Positions 51,320 to 61,060 of a stretch of 64,000 bases of DNA are shown here, in pieces (the first letter of the stretch is position 1; the number at the start of each line of letters is the position of its first letter). This DNA comes from Evansella caseinilytica (GTDB taxonomy: Bacteria; Bacillota; Bacilli; Bacillales; Salisediminibacteriaceae), in NCBI RefSeq assembly GCF_900107275.1, contig NZ_FNPI01000005.1, forward strand, positions 62,001 through 126,000, read 5' to 3'. A program made the position numbers and the translations under genes. Below the pieces are notes generated by a model that saw only the letters and a list, made by a program, of their open reading frames with translations, was not told where the DNA came from and did not search any database.

Positions 51320-54203
51320 CACCGGACTGCTGTTGACAAGTTCTCTATGGAGAAGCCCTGCTTCGGCTGGCGGGGCGGAAGCATTGCGGTATAAGCAGCT
51401 TTTATTTCATCATGACAAAGCGTCCTTCTATGGATTGACATACAATATCGATTCAATCGAATATTTTGATCAAAGCGGGAACAAAAAAACGGGAGTTGGA
51501 ACTTGGTTCCCATTTGCTCAGTTTGAACAGCTTCCAGCCTTCATTTCCTGCTGGAAACAGAACGGCTGGACGATATCCGCTGAGCTGGACAGCGTTGCCT
51601 CCCTGTCGCAAGCGTTCACGGCGCAGCTTGAAGAAAAACGCTTCATCCCGGCAAGAAACGGCAGGTGGCGGTGGGAAGAACCAGAATTGATTCGTTGTAT
51701 GCTGAAACACGCACCGCCATTCTTGAAACAGGAAGCAGAGGATTCTGCTGCAGAGCTTATCACCGACGGCGCTACCATTACCGATACCATGATGACCTGG
51801 CTGCAGCGTCTCCTTCAGCAGTCACTGGCGTCAGGCGAAAGATACCACCGTTGGGTCAAGCCGTACTTTCAACTGCTGGATGAGAAAAAAGATGGCCGGC
51901 TGGAGCTGTGGAAAGCCGCCTTGCTGGATGAAAAAAAACAGCACAGCCTGTCGCCGCACTTATACCCCTTTTGTTTAAAGTGCTGGAACGGAAAAACGGA
52001 GGAGCCTTTCCAGCTTGCCCTGCTTCTTTCTGAACCGCCGGAGGAAAGGGGGGACTGGGCGTACGAACTGTACCTGAAAGAATGGAAAACCGGACATATG
52101 AGCACGTTGAACTCCATCTACCGCGGCGACCATGCCTTCGTGCAAAATCCGATCCCGCATTTAAAAAAGCTGCTGTCGGGCCTATTGAACGACTATCCTG
52201 TCAATCAACTGCAAGGGCAGCAATCAGCAGGTGCTTTCACGGCGGAAGAAGCGGTGACCTTTCTGTTGCGACATGCCAAAGAGCTGGAAAGAAAAGGGAT
52301 GATCATCTTAGTACCCCAGCATTTGCAGGAAGTCGATGCCGTTCCGAAAATTCAAGGAATCTTGCAGCAGCCCTCCGGCAGCGATGGCAAATGGAACGAC
52401 ACAGTTATTTCCTGGAATTTCCTTATCGACGGGATGACGGTGGACGAAATCCAATTCAAACAATGGGTGGAAGAAAAGCGGCAAATGATCTATATCAACA
52501 ATCACTGGGTGATGTGGAACTTATCGCTGGCACAACAGCTTTATCACCGCTATGAACAGCAGCAATCGTTTCAGCGGGAAGAATTTTTCGATATTTGGAA
52601 AAAAGCGTATTTCCATACGGAAAACAACGAGTTCTCACCTGTCGATGAGCAGGAGGAATCCGGCGGGATGATCGAATGGTCGCTCTCCCCAGATTTTTAC
52701 TACCGGATGAAAAACATTCCCCCGCAGCAGCTCCCTCAAATCTGGGAGAATAGATTAAGAAATTATCAAACCGAAGGCGTCCGATGGCTGCTAAACATGA
52801 GAGCCCTTGGTTTTGGCGCTTGCTTGGCCGATGAAATGGGTCTGGGAAAAACGATTCAGACCATCGCTTACCTGGATGCCTATCGTCGGCAAACCGCCGG
52901 AAACACCGCCGAAAAGAAACAGCCGTTTCTCATCGTCTGCCCTACAAGCCTGTTAACTAACTGGGAAAAGGAAGTGGAGAAATTCGCTCCGCATTTGCTG
53001 CCTCACGTGCATTCTGGGAAAATACAGCAGCGACGGGCGCAACTGTGGGAGATGCATTCGAAGGCGGACCTCGTCCTGACAACGTATCCGCTCATATTGC
53101 GGGATATAGAAGAAATGATGCGCTATGACTGGAACGGGTTAATTCTTGATGAAGCACAGAAACTGAAAAACGTTTCCTCCAAACAGCGGACAGCCATCAG
53201 CCGGCTCCGCTCCCGGCACACAGTGGCGTTGAGCGGCACTCCCGTCGAAAACGATCCGAAGGAACTGTGGAGCATGATGGACTTGATTAATCCCGGCTAT
53301 TTGCGTGACGAGCAATGGTTTCACGCGCGTTTTACTGCGTCGCAGGAGCCGGAAAAAAAGCAGTTGGCACTGAAGGAGCTCCGCGCGCTGACCCGCCCGT
53401 TTTTGTTGAGGAGAACAAAGCGCCAGTTTAAAAATGAACTGGCGCTGCGGGATAAAATCGAAGTACAGGAAACCGTTCCGCTATACAAGGAGCAGCGGCT
53501 GCTGTATGAAGCCGTCATCCAGGAGCTGATGGATCATTATGACGAGCTGACTTCCCGTGAAAAGCAAGCAATGATTTTTAAGGCGCTTACGCAATTAAAG
53601 CAAATATGCAATCACCCGGCTCACTTTTTAAAAGAGGCCTATTCCTCCATGGCTAACCGCTCCGGGAAATGGGACGCTTGTTTCCGATTGCTGGAGAAGC
53701 ATAAGCGAGAAAATAAGCAAACCCTCGTTTTTACCCAATACCGCTTCATGGGAGAGCTTTTAAAAAGAGAAATCGACCGGAGATGGGAAGACGCCACACC
53801 ATTTTTTCATGGGCAGTTGAGCGTTGCGGAACGCCGGCAAATGGTTGCCGACTTTCAGGAAGGAAAAACCGGGCCGTTTTTTCTCGTATCGTTGCGCGCG
53901 GGCGGCACCGGCTTAAATTTGACACGCGCGACGGAAGTCATCCACTATGACCGCTGGTGGAACCCCGCCGTTGAAAATCAGGCGACAGACCGTGTTCATC
54001 GCATCGGACAAACAAAGCAAGTAACTGTTACGACTTTCTTGACAGAAGGAACATTGGAAGAGAAAATTGCAAGATTAATGGATGAAAAGCAACAGCTTCA
54101 GGACGAGTTGTTAAGCAGCCCTGCCGCCCCATCTCTATGGGAGCTGTCCGACGACGAGCTGAAATCATTGCTGATGCTGCGGGAGGAAACAGGGCACAAA
54201 TAA
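51267..54203 (+). CDS. SNF2-family DEAD/DEAH-box helicase (YwqA-like)
   Basis: The 978-residue protein has an N-terminal region (about 1-490, SNF2_assoc-like), then ATPase lobe 1 with DEMGLGKT (about 518), VCPTSLLTNW, ILDEAQKLKN (Walker B variant DEAQ) and ALSGTPVEN, and lobe 2 with LVFTQYRFMGELL, SLRAGGTGLNLTRA and DRVHRIGQT. Such bacterial Swi2/Snf2 ATPases translocate along dsDNA; cellular function in Bacillus is unclear. GTG 51267 lies downstream of AAAAGGAGC and overlaps the previous gene. A palindromic terminator region follows. Confidence 0.93.
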   Translation: MCNHHLTIHSLLVQSENNTGLLLTSSLWRSPASAGGAEALRYKQLLFHHDKASFYGLTYNIDSIEYFDQSGNKKTGVGTWFPFAQFEQLPAFISCWKQNGWTISAELDSVASLSQAFTAQLEEKRFIPARNGRWRWEEPELIRCMLKHAPPFLKQEAEDSAAELITDGATITDTMMTWLQRLLQQSLASGERYHRWVKPYFQLLDEKKDGRLELWKAALLDEKKQHSLSPHLYPFCLKCWNGKTEEPFQLALLLSEPPEERGDWAYELYLKEWKTGHMSTLNSIYRGDHAFVQNPIPHLKKLLSGLLNDYPVNQLQGQQSAGAFTAEEAVTFLLRHAKELERKGMIILVPQHLQEVDAVPKIQGILQQPSGSDGKWNDTVISWNFLIDGMTVDEIQFKQWVEEKRQMIYINNHWVMWNLSLAQQLYHRYEQQQSFQREEFFDIWKKAYFHTENNEFSPVDEQEESGGMIEWSLSPDFYYRMKNIPPQQLPQIWENRLRNYQTEGVRWLLNMRALGFGACLADEMGLGKTIQTIAYLDAYRRQTAGNTAEKKQPFLIVCPTSLLTNWEKEVEKFAPHLLPHVHSGKIQQRRAQLWEMHSKADLVLTTYPLILRDIEEMMRYDWNGLILDEAQKLKNVSSKQRTAISRLRSRHTVALSGTPVENDPKELWSMMDLINPGYLRDEQWFHARFTASQEPEKKQLALKELRALTRPFLLRRTKRQFKNELALRDKIEVQETVPLYKEQRLLYEAVIQELMDHYDELTSREKQAMIFKALTQLKQICNHPAHFLKEAYSSMANRSGKWDACFRLLEKHKRENKQTLVFTQYRFMGELLKREIDRRWEDATPFFHGQLSVAERRQMVADFQEGKTGPFFLVSLRAGGTGLNLTRATEVIHYDRWWNPAVENQATDRVHRIGQTKQVTVTTFLTEGTLEEKIARLMDEKQQLQDELLSSPAAPSLWELSDDELKSLLMLREETGHK

Positions 54204-54250
54204 TGTTCAGGGACCATGTCCCTGAACATTTTGTGAACATTTTTTGTTTT
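54204..54250 (+). terminator. Palindrome/terminator after SNF2 gene
   Basis: TGTTCAGGGAC-CAT-GTCCCTGAACA (54204-54228) is perfect and followed by TTTTGTGAACATTTTTTG. The GGGACCATGTCCC core and the TTTTGTGA tail recur in the palindrome at 34722-34761. Confidence 0.7.
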
Positions 54251-54275
54251 CTTTTCCCCCGGCAAGAGCTGCGGG

Positions 54276-54845
54276 TTACTTATGGGCCACGATTGCAACG
54301 GTTTGCTTCAATGTTTTGTCGCGGTCAATCGCTTGACCATCCAGTTCATATGCGATAATTTTTGCTTCCACCGTCAACCGGCCGTACGCCTGCAAATCAT
54401 TCGCTTTCCAGTCATCGACAAACGTCAGCGTTTCGCCGGGCCTGATCATTTCGGTAATCAATGCTTGTGTAAACATTTTTCCTTCCGCGTAATGATATAC
54501 CACTTTTCCGGTGGCATCTTTCATGATGACATCATATTGCTGACCTGAAGAAAATTGCAATTGCCTCGTTTCCTCTGCTTCATTCGTCAAATTCATCGTC
54601 ACTCTGATAGCGCCGTCCTTTTCCTCCGCTTTCAACGTATAAACTAATTGATCATATTCCATGACAGCCTCTCCTCCCTCTGTTTTTTCGATATCGCCGT
54701 TGTCCTCCTGCGCGTTATCCCGCAGCTCGCCGGCTCCTGTATTGTCTATATTGTCTGTATGCTCTGTATTCACCGCATCTGTTCCGCAGGCAGCGGTCAT
54801 CAGCGGTAACACGGCAATCAGCCAAGTAAAAATCAGCTTCTTCAT
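54276..54845 (-). CDS. BsuPI-domain lipoprotein
   Basis: A 189-residue lipoprotein (lipobox LMTAAC, Cys at about 20) with a Asn/Asp/Glu-rich linker (about 25-60) and a beta-sandwich BsuPI (intracellular proteinase inhibitor) domain (about 65-180; LQFSSGQQYDVIMKDATGKVVYHYAEGKMF). Exported BsuPI proteins are of unknown function. ATG 54845 follows GGAGGGAACG; the longer frame is without ribosome site. Monocistronic. Confidence 0.87.
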   Translation of the reverse strand: MKKLIFTWLIAVLPLMTAACGTDAVNTEHTDNIDNTGAGELRDNAQEDNGDIEKTEGGEAVMEYDQLVYTLKAEEKDGAIRVTMNLTNEAEETRQLQFSSGQQYDVIMKDATGKVVYHYAEGKMFTQALITEMIRPGETLTFVDDWKANDLQAYGRLTVEAKIIAYELDGQAIDRDKTLKQTVAIVAHK

Positions 54846-55077
54846 CTTCGTTCCCTCCATCCTGACTTCCTTTCCATTGTATGTGTAGACGCGTCCCGGT
54901 GCAAAAGGTTTCAGGCATGAAGTCAATTCGCCTGACACCGCTCCTCCACTGTTCCTGCTTAACGAAATGCGCAGCCTGTGTCTAGGACTGACGACTACCG
55001 ATATCCATGTCCTACAAGCCGGTGTCTCTGATCAGTTATTTTTCTCAGCAAGCGTTGGCTTCCCCGGGACAGCGGCA

Positions 55078-55917
55078 TCAATCTTTGCGAAACATGCCGA
55101 AAATCCCTGCCGTTTGAACAATGTTTGTAAACGCCTTCGGATCCACCTCATCAATGATATGCTTCAATTGATAAAGCTCGTAGCGGGTAATGACAATCAT
55201 TAAAATTTCTTTATTTTCCAGTGTGAAACCGCCTTTGGCCGGAATGCGCGTGACACCTCTCGTGATCTGCTGATAAAAAGCCTGCTTCAGCTCCTCCGGC
55301 TTATTCGTAACAATCATTGCCGTAAGCTTCACATGCCTTGTATGCAGCGTGTCGATAATTCTTGACAGCACATACAATGTGAGCAGCGTATACAGGGCTT
55401 TTTCCATTCCGAACATGAAGCCCGAAGTCAAAACGATAAGTGCATTCATCGCGAAAAAATATATTCCTAACGGTCGGTCGCTTTTTCGGGCCAACAGCAG
55501 CACCAGGATATCCATTCCTCCGGAAGAAGCCCCGAATTTCAAAATCAAGCCTGCCCCCAGCCCACCGATAACGCCTCCGAAAACGGAATTTAAAATGATG
55601 TCATTGGAAATGTGCTGGATCGGAATCATTTCCAGAAAAAATGTCGTAAAAGCGACGTTGACGAAGCTGTAGAAAGTAAAACTTTTTCCTACTTTCAGCC
55701 ACCCTAACACAGCCACGGGGATGTTCAGGAGCAGCAGCAGGATACCGGGGGTCAAGCCGATGAGTTCCGACAAAATTTGCGCAATACCGGTAAATCCGCT
55801 GGCAAAAACATTGGCTGGAATAAGAAACAAATTCAGGCTCAATGCCAAGAAAACAGCACTGATGACAGCAACGATCAATTTCTTTATTTCTTCCAATATA
55901 TTTATCTTTTTTGGCAT
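55078..55917 (-). CDS. YitT-family membrane protein
   Basis: A 279-residue protein with five to six membrane segments (about 10-180, DUF161) and a soluble C-terminal DUF2179 domain (about 190-279; GVTRIPAKGGFTLENKEILMIVITRYEL). Family members are widespread in Firmicutes with unknown function. ATG 55917 follows GGAGGGAAGC. It is on the same strand as its neighbours but not close enough to call an operon. Confidence 0.9.
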   Translation of the reverse strand: MPKKINILEEIKKLIVAVISAVFLALSLNLFLIPANVFASGFTGIAQILSELIGLTPGILLLLLNIPVAVLGWLKVGKSFTFYSFVNVAFTTFFLEMIPIQHISNDIILNSVFGGVIGGLGAGLILKFGASSGGMDILVLLLARKSDRPLGIYFFAMNALIVLTSGFMFGMEKALYTLLTLYVLSRIIDTLHTRHVKLTAMIVTNKPEELKQAFYQQITRGVTRIPAKGGFTLENKEILMIVITRYELYQLKHIIDEVDPKAFTNIVQTAGIFGMFRKD

Positions 55918-56122
55918 GTAAGCTTGCTTCCCTCCATTATCCGGGGAATAATCCCCTGTCTCCTTCTAGTTTCTCCCATTTTTTCAGTTTGTAACAGGAT
56001 AATTAGGAAGCAGGCTCCATATCCGCCATCAGCCGTGGGAAGTAGCGAAGGCGGCGGCGGAATCCGCTTCTTGCATGCACAAATCCCCGACTTCTTGAAA
56101 CATTCAACAGCTTTCCTTTTAA

Positions 56123-56172
56123 CAAAAAAACAAAAGGTGCGTCAAAAGGTTGTTATTTCCTTTTGACACACC
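56123..56172 (-). terminator. Terminator of rhodanese gene
   Basis: GGTGCGTCAAAAGG and CCTTTTGACACACC form the stem (56136-56172); leftwards a T-rich run (TTTTGTTTTTTTG) follows. Confidence 0.85.
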
Positions 56173-56185
56173 TCTCTGTCTTCCA

Positions 56186-56566
56186 TTACTCTCTCTTCAG
56201 CGAAGCCAGTTCTTCTGTGCTCAGAATATGCTTTTCCGGGCCGGCAGTTGTTTCCCCATCCCAGGACAGCATCCCGCCATTGTAGTTTGTTACCTGATGA
56301 AAGCCATTTTCCCGCATGAACATGGCAACATTTTGCGAACGGTTCCCGCTCCGGCAAACAAACACATACTCCGTTTCCTTGTCAAAGCCGTCCAGCAGAA
56401 GCGGAATCGAATGCATCGGCAACAAAGGGACGCCGGGAATGTGGGACGCCTCGTATTCTTCCGGCTCCCGGACGTCAATGACAATCGTATCTACTTCCTT
56501 CATTTGGAGAATTTCTTTCAATTCATCAGCATCAATCTGCTTAATGCCATCCTGATCAAAGCTCAT
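56186..56566 (-). CDS. Rhodanese-like domain protein
   Basis: A 126-residue single-domain rhodanese with the active-site loop CRSGNRSQ (catalytic Cys at about 68) and the IDVREPEEYEASHIPG block (about 28-43). It can carry persulfide sulfur, perhaps for Fe-S or tRNA thiolation; context gives no partner. ATG 56566 is preferred over GTG 56575, which overlaps the AGAGGTG site. Terminator follows. Confidence 0.92.
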   Translation of the reverse strand: MSFDQDGIKQIDADELKEILQMKEVDTIVIDVREPEEYEASHIPGVPLLPMHSIPLLLDGFDKETEYVFVCRSGNRSQNVAMFMRENGFHQVTNYNGGMLSWDGETTAGPEKHILSTEELASLKRE

Positions 56567-56636
56567 TTTTGTCACCTCTTTATCAAAATATCAGATGTTA
56601 TCTTAAGTTTACTTTATCGTGCTTGCTGAAACGAGT

Positions 56637-57761
56637 TTACTGCCCTGCGCCGTTATCAGCGGGAGCTTTATCCTCCACCGCTTTTTTCCGAAGCTGCCAC
56701 AGCCGGTAGGAGTGGCTGACGATAACCTTTAAAACGGCGTACATCGGCACAGCGATCAAAAACCCTAGAAATCCGGCGAACCGGCCGGCGACAAGTATCA
56801 GCACCAGAATGGTCAGCGGATGAACAGACAGCTTTTTCCCCATCACCTGCGGGGAGATAAAATTACTTTCCACTTGCTGGACAACGACGATGGCGAGAAT
56901 CACCCACACAGCCGTTATCGGCGACTGAATCAAGGCGACAATTACTGCCGGAACCGCACCGATCCAAGGACCGATAAACGGAATTAAATTCGTGAACATT
57001 GCTACGAGCGCAAGAATCAATGAATACTCGATACCGATAATCAAGTAGGAAATAAACATAAGAACACCGACACAAAAGCTGACAAACAGCTGCCCCTGAA
57101 TATAGGAGCTCAGTGCTTTGTCCATATCATTCAGGATTCGCTTCCCTTCAATTTGCTGCTTTTCCGGAAAAAAACGAAGCACTTGATCGGGAGCTTTATG
57201 CCCGTCCTTCAAGATGTAAAACAGCATGAACGGGATCATTATCAGCATCATCAGCGCATTCGTCACCACGCCGAGAAGGCTGGCGACATTCGTGGTGATA
57301 AAATCAAAAGCATACATGATGTTGGAAGTGATTGTTTCACTGATGTTTTCAATGGAAAAGTTGTCCGACTGCTGAAACTGGGCGATCCACTCTACTTCCT
57401 GAAGCTGAATAATAATTTTCCGCACTTCGTTTACGAGAAACGGCATGTTGTTAACTAAGTTCATCACCTGCTTCTGCAAAGGCGGGCCGATAAGGAAAAA
57501 GAAGCCTGTCAGCAGACCGATAAAAGCGAGGTAAATAATGAAAATCGACAGACCTTTCGGAACTTTCTTCTCATGTAACCAGTAGACAACCGGCCGAAAC
57601 AAATAAAACAGAACTCCGGCAACAAGGAAGGGAATAAACACCGTCTGGACAAAAACCACAAGCGGTCGAAACATAAAGGGAACCTTGGTGCCCAAGTATA
57701 TAATCAACAGTATTAATACAGTAGCAATCAAAAAACGAAATAAGCGACGATCAAGCAACAA
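56637..57761 (-). CDS. AI-2E family transporter
   Basis: A 374-residue polytopic protein (about seven to eight membrane segments) of the AI-2E/UPF0118 family, with the conserved VMNLVNNMPFLVNEVRKII region and the C-terminal PVxxAV-like NFISPQVMGKKLSVHPL block. Members export AI-2, Na+/H+ or other solutes; substrate unknown. The start is TTG 57761 or 57758 after GATGGTGG. It is 70 bp downstream of nothing else, and lies between repeat R2 copy f and the rhodanese gene. Confidence 0.87.
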   Translation of the reverse strand: MLLDRRLFRFLIATVLILLIIYLGTKVPFMFRPLVVFVQTVFIPFLVAGVLFYLFRPVVYWLHEKKVPKGLSIFIIYLAFIGLLTGFFFLIGPPLQKQVMNLVNNMPFLVNEVRKIIIQLQEVEWIAQFQQSDNFSIENISETITSNIMYAFDFITTNVASLLGVVTNALMMLIMIPFMLFYILKDGHKAPDQVLRFFPEKQQIEGKRILNDMDKALSSYIQGQLFVSFCVGVLMFISYLIIGIEYSLILALVAMFTNLIPFIGPWIGAVPAVIVALIQSPITAVWVILAIVVVQQVESNFISPQVMGKKLSVHPLTILVLILVAGRFAGFLGFLIAVPMYAVLKVIVSHSYRLWQLRKKAVEDKAPADNGAGQ

Positions 57762-57799
57762 AAACCACCATCTTTCTATGTACTGGAATCATTGAGCAT

Positions 57800-57936
57800 G
57801 TTCAAAAAGGCAATGGTTCCGCTCGATGCCCAGGCTACGAGAAAATCGCTTAGCCTACTTGAAAAGAATGCATCGGCTCCACTCATTGCACCGTGTTTGT
57901 TCAAAAAGATAAAAGGCAATCTTTTTGAACAAACAC
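57800..57936 (+). repeat. Interspersed repeat R2, copy f
   Basis: GTTCAAAAAGGCAATGGTTC then CGCTCGATGC, inner inverted arm GCATCGGCTCCACTCATTGC, and final hairpin GTTCAAAAAGATAAAAGG...CTTTTTGAACAAACAC. The most compact and regular copy; useful as the model for the family. Confidence 0.85.
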
Positions 57937-57966
57937 AATTATAACACATTATCGCCGGGCCGTTGA

Positions 57967-58842
57967 TTATTTGTCATCGTAATCTTTTCTCATCCGGCGG
58001 TATTGTCCCGGCGTGATTCCTTCCCGTTTCTTAAAAATTCTTGAGAAATAGCCGACATCGGAAAAACCGCATTCCCTGGCAATCGTGGTTAAATTGAGGT
58101 GCTCATGGACGAGCTTCGCCTTCGCCATTGCGATCCGGTAGTAATTCAAATATTGTACCGGCGTCATTCCCAGCATTTTTTTCATGCAGCGCGTAAGATA
58201 GTCCGGGTGATAAAGTAAATCCTTTGCCATCTGCCGGATCGTAAACTGTTCCTCTTGGTAATGCTGCTTGATATATTGAATCATTTGATCCGTTACGCTC
58301 TGGGCACTGCTCGGCAGGTCGATGGCATCCTGCTGCAGTTCAATCATCAGCTCGTAAAAATAAAGCTGCTGTCTAAGTTTGTCTGCCGGATTGCTGGACT
58401 GATTCAGCTCGATGATTTTGATAAACGCCTCTTCCCCTCTGTGTTCGTTCCGGAAAGTACCGTAGTTCGGAAGATGAAGATTATATTCCGCCGATTCCGT
58501 TATCGTGCTGTCTTTCACCATGATATCCCACCAGTCAAATTCCTTTTTTTCCATATGCTCAAATGACTGCTCCAGTGTAAAATGTATCCAGTAGTATTCG
58601 GTTTCTTCCACGCAGCCTTTGTATCCTCCATGTGCCTTTCCAGGGGATAAAAAAAGATATTGCCCTTCCTTCAAAGCATATTCGTTGTTACCTTCCTTCA
58701 TATATAAAGTCCCCTTGCTGACGTAGATAAAATCAAAAATGTGAAACACCCGATGAAAATGTTTTTCACCGATTCGGAATGTCGCTTTTCCACCTTTTAT
58801 GAATATCGGTGCCGGCGGAATCTTAAATGTAATTATTTCCAT
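57967..58842 (-). CDS. AraC-family transcriptional regulator
   Basis: A 291-residue protein with an N-terminal cupin-like sensor (about 10-150; HVFHIFDFIYVSKGTLYM-type start with HxH) and a C-terminal double HTH (about 190-285) with the second-helix signature TIARECGFSDVGYFSRIFKKREGITPGQYR. It probably senses a sugar. ATG 58842 follows GACCTGGAGG; the open frame to 58872 lacks a site. No sugar operon is nearby; MATE is on the opposite strand. Confidence 0.93.
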   Translation of the reverse strand: MEIITFKIPPAPIFIKGGKATFRIGEKHFHRVFHIFDFIYVSKGTLYMKEGNNEYALKEGQYLFLSPGKAHGGYKGCVEETEYYWIHFTLEQSFEHMEKKEFDWWDIMVKDSTITESAEYNLHLPNYGTFRNEHRGEEAFIKIIELNQSSNPADKLRQQLYFYELMIELQQDAIDLPSSAQSVTDQMIQYIKQHYQEEQFTIRQMAKDLLYHPDYLTRCMKKMLGMTPVQYLNYYRIAMAKAKLVHEHLNLTTIARECGFSDVGYFSRIFKKREGITPGQYRRMRKDYDDK

Positions 58843-58958
58843 CCACTGAACCTCCAGGTCGGTTTTGTACAATTATAATCGATTTGTTCTCTTCATTACC
58901 AGGGAATGTTCCATTATGATGGGGAAAGTGTATGTTTAAAAAGTAACTTTAAGTGATT

Positions 58959-59112
58959 GTTCAAAAAGAACGTTTTTTATCTTTTGGTTGTTTTCGTAAA
59001 CATTGTTGCTTTTGGACTTCCTTCACGCCTTGCGTGAAGGGCAGAGCTTGCTTTGCTTACAGTCCAAAAGCAAAGACCAACATTTTTTTGAAAAGTGACT
59101 ATCTTTTTGAAC
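58959..59112. repeat. Large nested palindrome R4 upstream of MATE gene
   Basis: Outer ends GTTCAAAAAG and CTTTTTGAAC; inner arms TTGCTTTTGGAC and GTCCAAAAGCAA; core CCTTCACGC/GCGTGAAGG. The structure resembles a small MITE and shares its ends with R1 and R2. It lies in the 5' region of the MATE gene. Confidence 0.75.
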
Positions 59113-59162
59113 ACGCTATTTAAGAACATCGACAATTCATTATGTTAGTGAGGTAGAGCATC

Positions 59163-60569
59163 ATGGAAAAGAAAGCAACGAATAAGGCAGCGAAGATCAC
59201 CTTGTTTGCTCTGACGTGGCCAATATTTATCGAAATTTTATTATATATGCTGATGGGGAACGCCGATACGCTGATGCTTAGCCAGTATGACGACAACGCC
59301 GTGGCCGCAGTGGGCGTTTCCAATCAAATCATGAGCATCATCATCGTCATGTTCGGATTTGTCGCAGCGGGAACAACAATTCTGATCGCGCAGAACCTCG
59401 GCGCCAAAAATAACGAGAAAGCCGGACAAATTTCCGTTGTCTCGCTCTGTGCAAACTTGATATTTGGTCTTCTGCTCGGCATTGTTCTGTTCTTCTTTGG
59501 GGAAAACATGCTGGCGCTGATGAACTTGCCCGAAGAACTGATGGAACCGTCGCTTATTTATCTGCAAATCGTCGGCGGCCTGTCGTTTATCCAGGCAATG
59601 ATTATGACGCTCAGTGCGATTGTAAAAGGCTATGGTTTCACAAAGGACGCAATGTACGTTACTTTAGGCATGAACGTACTGAATGTTCTGGGCAATTATA
59701 TATTTATTTTCGGTGCGTTCGGCGCGCCGGTGCTCGGCGTGGCCGGAGTGGCTATCAGCACGGCCGTCAGCCGGTTCATCGGTTTGCTCGTACTATTTAT
59801 GATGCTGTACAAGCGGGTCAGCGGCGAACTGCCTTGGAGCTATCTGGTGAAAAAATTTCCGAAAGAGGAACTGAAACAACTGTTGAAAATCGGCATTCCT
59901 TCCGCCGGCGAACATTTATCGTACAATGCGTCGCAAATGGTCATCACCTATTTCATCGCTACGATGGGCACAGCCGCTTTGACAACAAGGGTATATGTGA
60001 TAAACATTGTCATGTTCGCGTTTTTGTTCTCGATGGCCATCGGACAGGGAACGCAAATCCTTGTCGGTTATCTCATTGGTGAAGGAAAGATTAAAGAAGC
60101 GTATCATCGCTGTTTGAAAAGCCTGTGGGTGGCACTCGGCGCGTCCACCTTTATCATGATCATTTTTACTGCTTTTCGCGAAACAGTTCTCAAGATTTTC
60201 AGCGACAATCCGGAAATTATTCAGCTCGGCGGTCTTCTGATTATCCTTTCCATCCTGCTGGAGCCCGGAAGAGCGTTCAATTTGATTGTCACAAACAGCT
60301 TAAGGGCCGCAGGCGATGTGAATTACCCGGTTTACATCGGAATTATCACGATGTGGGGCGTTTCGGTGACCGTTTCTTACGGGGCGGGAATCGTGTTCGG
60401 GTTAGGCCTTGTCGGCATTTGGATTGCGCAAATACTCGATGAGTGGATCCGCGGTCTACTGATGCTGAAACGGTGGAAATCGCGAAAATGGGAATCAATG
60501 GCGTTCATTCAGAAAAAAACGGCGTCCGAAGCGGAAGATAAACAATTGACAATCACCACAGAATCATAG
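59163..60569 (+). CDS. MATE-family multidrug efflux transporter
   Basis: A 468-residue protein with 12 membrane segments of the MATE fold (LTWPIFIEILLYMLMGNADTLMLSQY at the start; GQGTQILVGYLIGEG in the second half). It exports cationic compounds using Na+ or H+. ATG 59163 has only a modest ribosome site (GAGGTAGAGC). It is transcribed away from the AraC gene with R4 between them and has a terminator at 60583-60622. Confidence 0.93.
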   Translation: MEKKATNKAAKITLFALTWPIFIEILLYMLMGNADTLMLSQYDDNAVAAVGVSNQIMSIIIVMFGFVAAGTTILIAQNLGAKNNEKAGQISVVSLCANLIFGLLLGIVLFFFGENMLALMNLPEELMEPSLIYLQIVGGLSFIQAMIMTLSAIVKGYGFTKDAMYVTLGMNVLNVLGNYIFIFGAFGAPVLGVAGVAISTAVSRFIGLLVLFMMLYKRVSGELPWSYLVKKFPKEELKQLLKIGIPSAGEHLSYNASQMVITYFIATMGTAALTTRVYVINIVMFAFLFSMAIGQGTQILVGYLIGEGKIKEAYHRCLKSLWVALGASTFIMIIFTAFRETVLKIFSDNPEIIQLGGLLIILSILLEPGRAFNLIVTNSLRAAGDVNYPVYIGIITMWGVSVTVSYGAGIVFGLGLVGIWIAQILDEWIRGLLMLKRWKSRKWESMAFIQKKTASEAEDKQLTITTES

Positions 60570-60582
60570 ATAATATTAACAG

Positions 60583-60622
60583 ACCTTTTTCTGGCTTAGC
60601 GAAGCTCGGAAAAGGTTTTTTC
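60583..60622 (+). terminator. Terminator after MATE gene
   Basis: ACCTTTTTC and GAAAAGGT pair across a loop with a second small stem; TTTTTTC follows. Confidence 0.8.
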
Positions 60623-60953
60623 TTGGAAAGACTTGCGCTTTTCCTGAAAAGCGCCGTTGCTAAAAACAGCGCGGCGGCTGAAATCGTGAAACGCCGTCAC
60701 TAAAGCGGTTCGCCTTCTTACCAAACCCGCTTCCAACAAGCGGTTTAAACACGATTTTTCCGAACGGATGCCATTAATAAAAATACATATTTATACAATA
60801 GATTCGTTTTCGTTATAAAAACAGCTTCACCCTTAATTATACTACTTATAAAAAATGCATTATTCTTTTTATTTCGACAATTTTCGATGACCTTCATCCT
60901 TCTGCGTTTCCTTAAACGACATAGGAAACGCATCCGCTATCACTGAGAATTTT

Positions 60954-60982
60954 TTGACAATCCTAGTGAGTTTTGATTAAAT
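60954..60982 (+). promoter_or_regulatory. Promoter candidate of TAXI gene
   Basis: TTGACA at 60954-60959 and TTAAAT at 60977-60982 are spaced by 17 bp, about 80 bp before the TTG start. The remaining 60623-60953 stretch holds a small hairpin (60725-60746) and no gene. Confidence 0.5.
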
Positions 60983-61060
60983 AAAATAGAATATCGGTAA
61001 TGAATATACATTTTCCGGTATAAAATCTTACAAAAACCATCATTTAAGGGGGAATGACAT

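Noticed and set aside
60745-60933. 62-codon minus-strand frame
   Set aside because: AT-rich intergenic DNA, no ribosome site, no neighbours on that strand.
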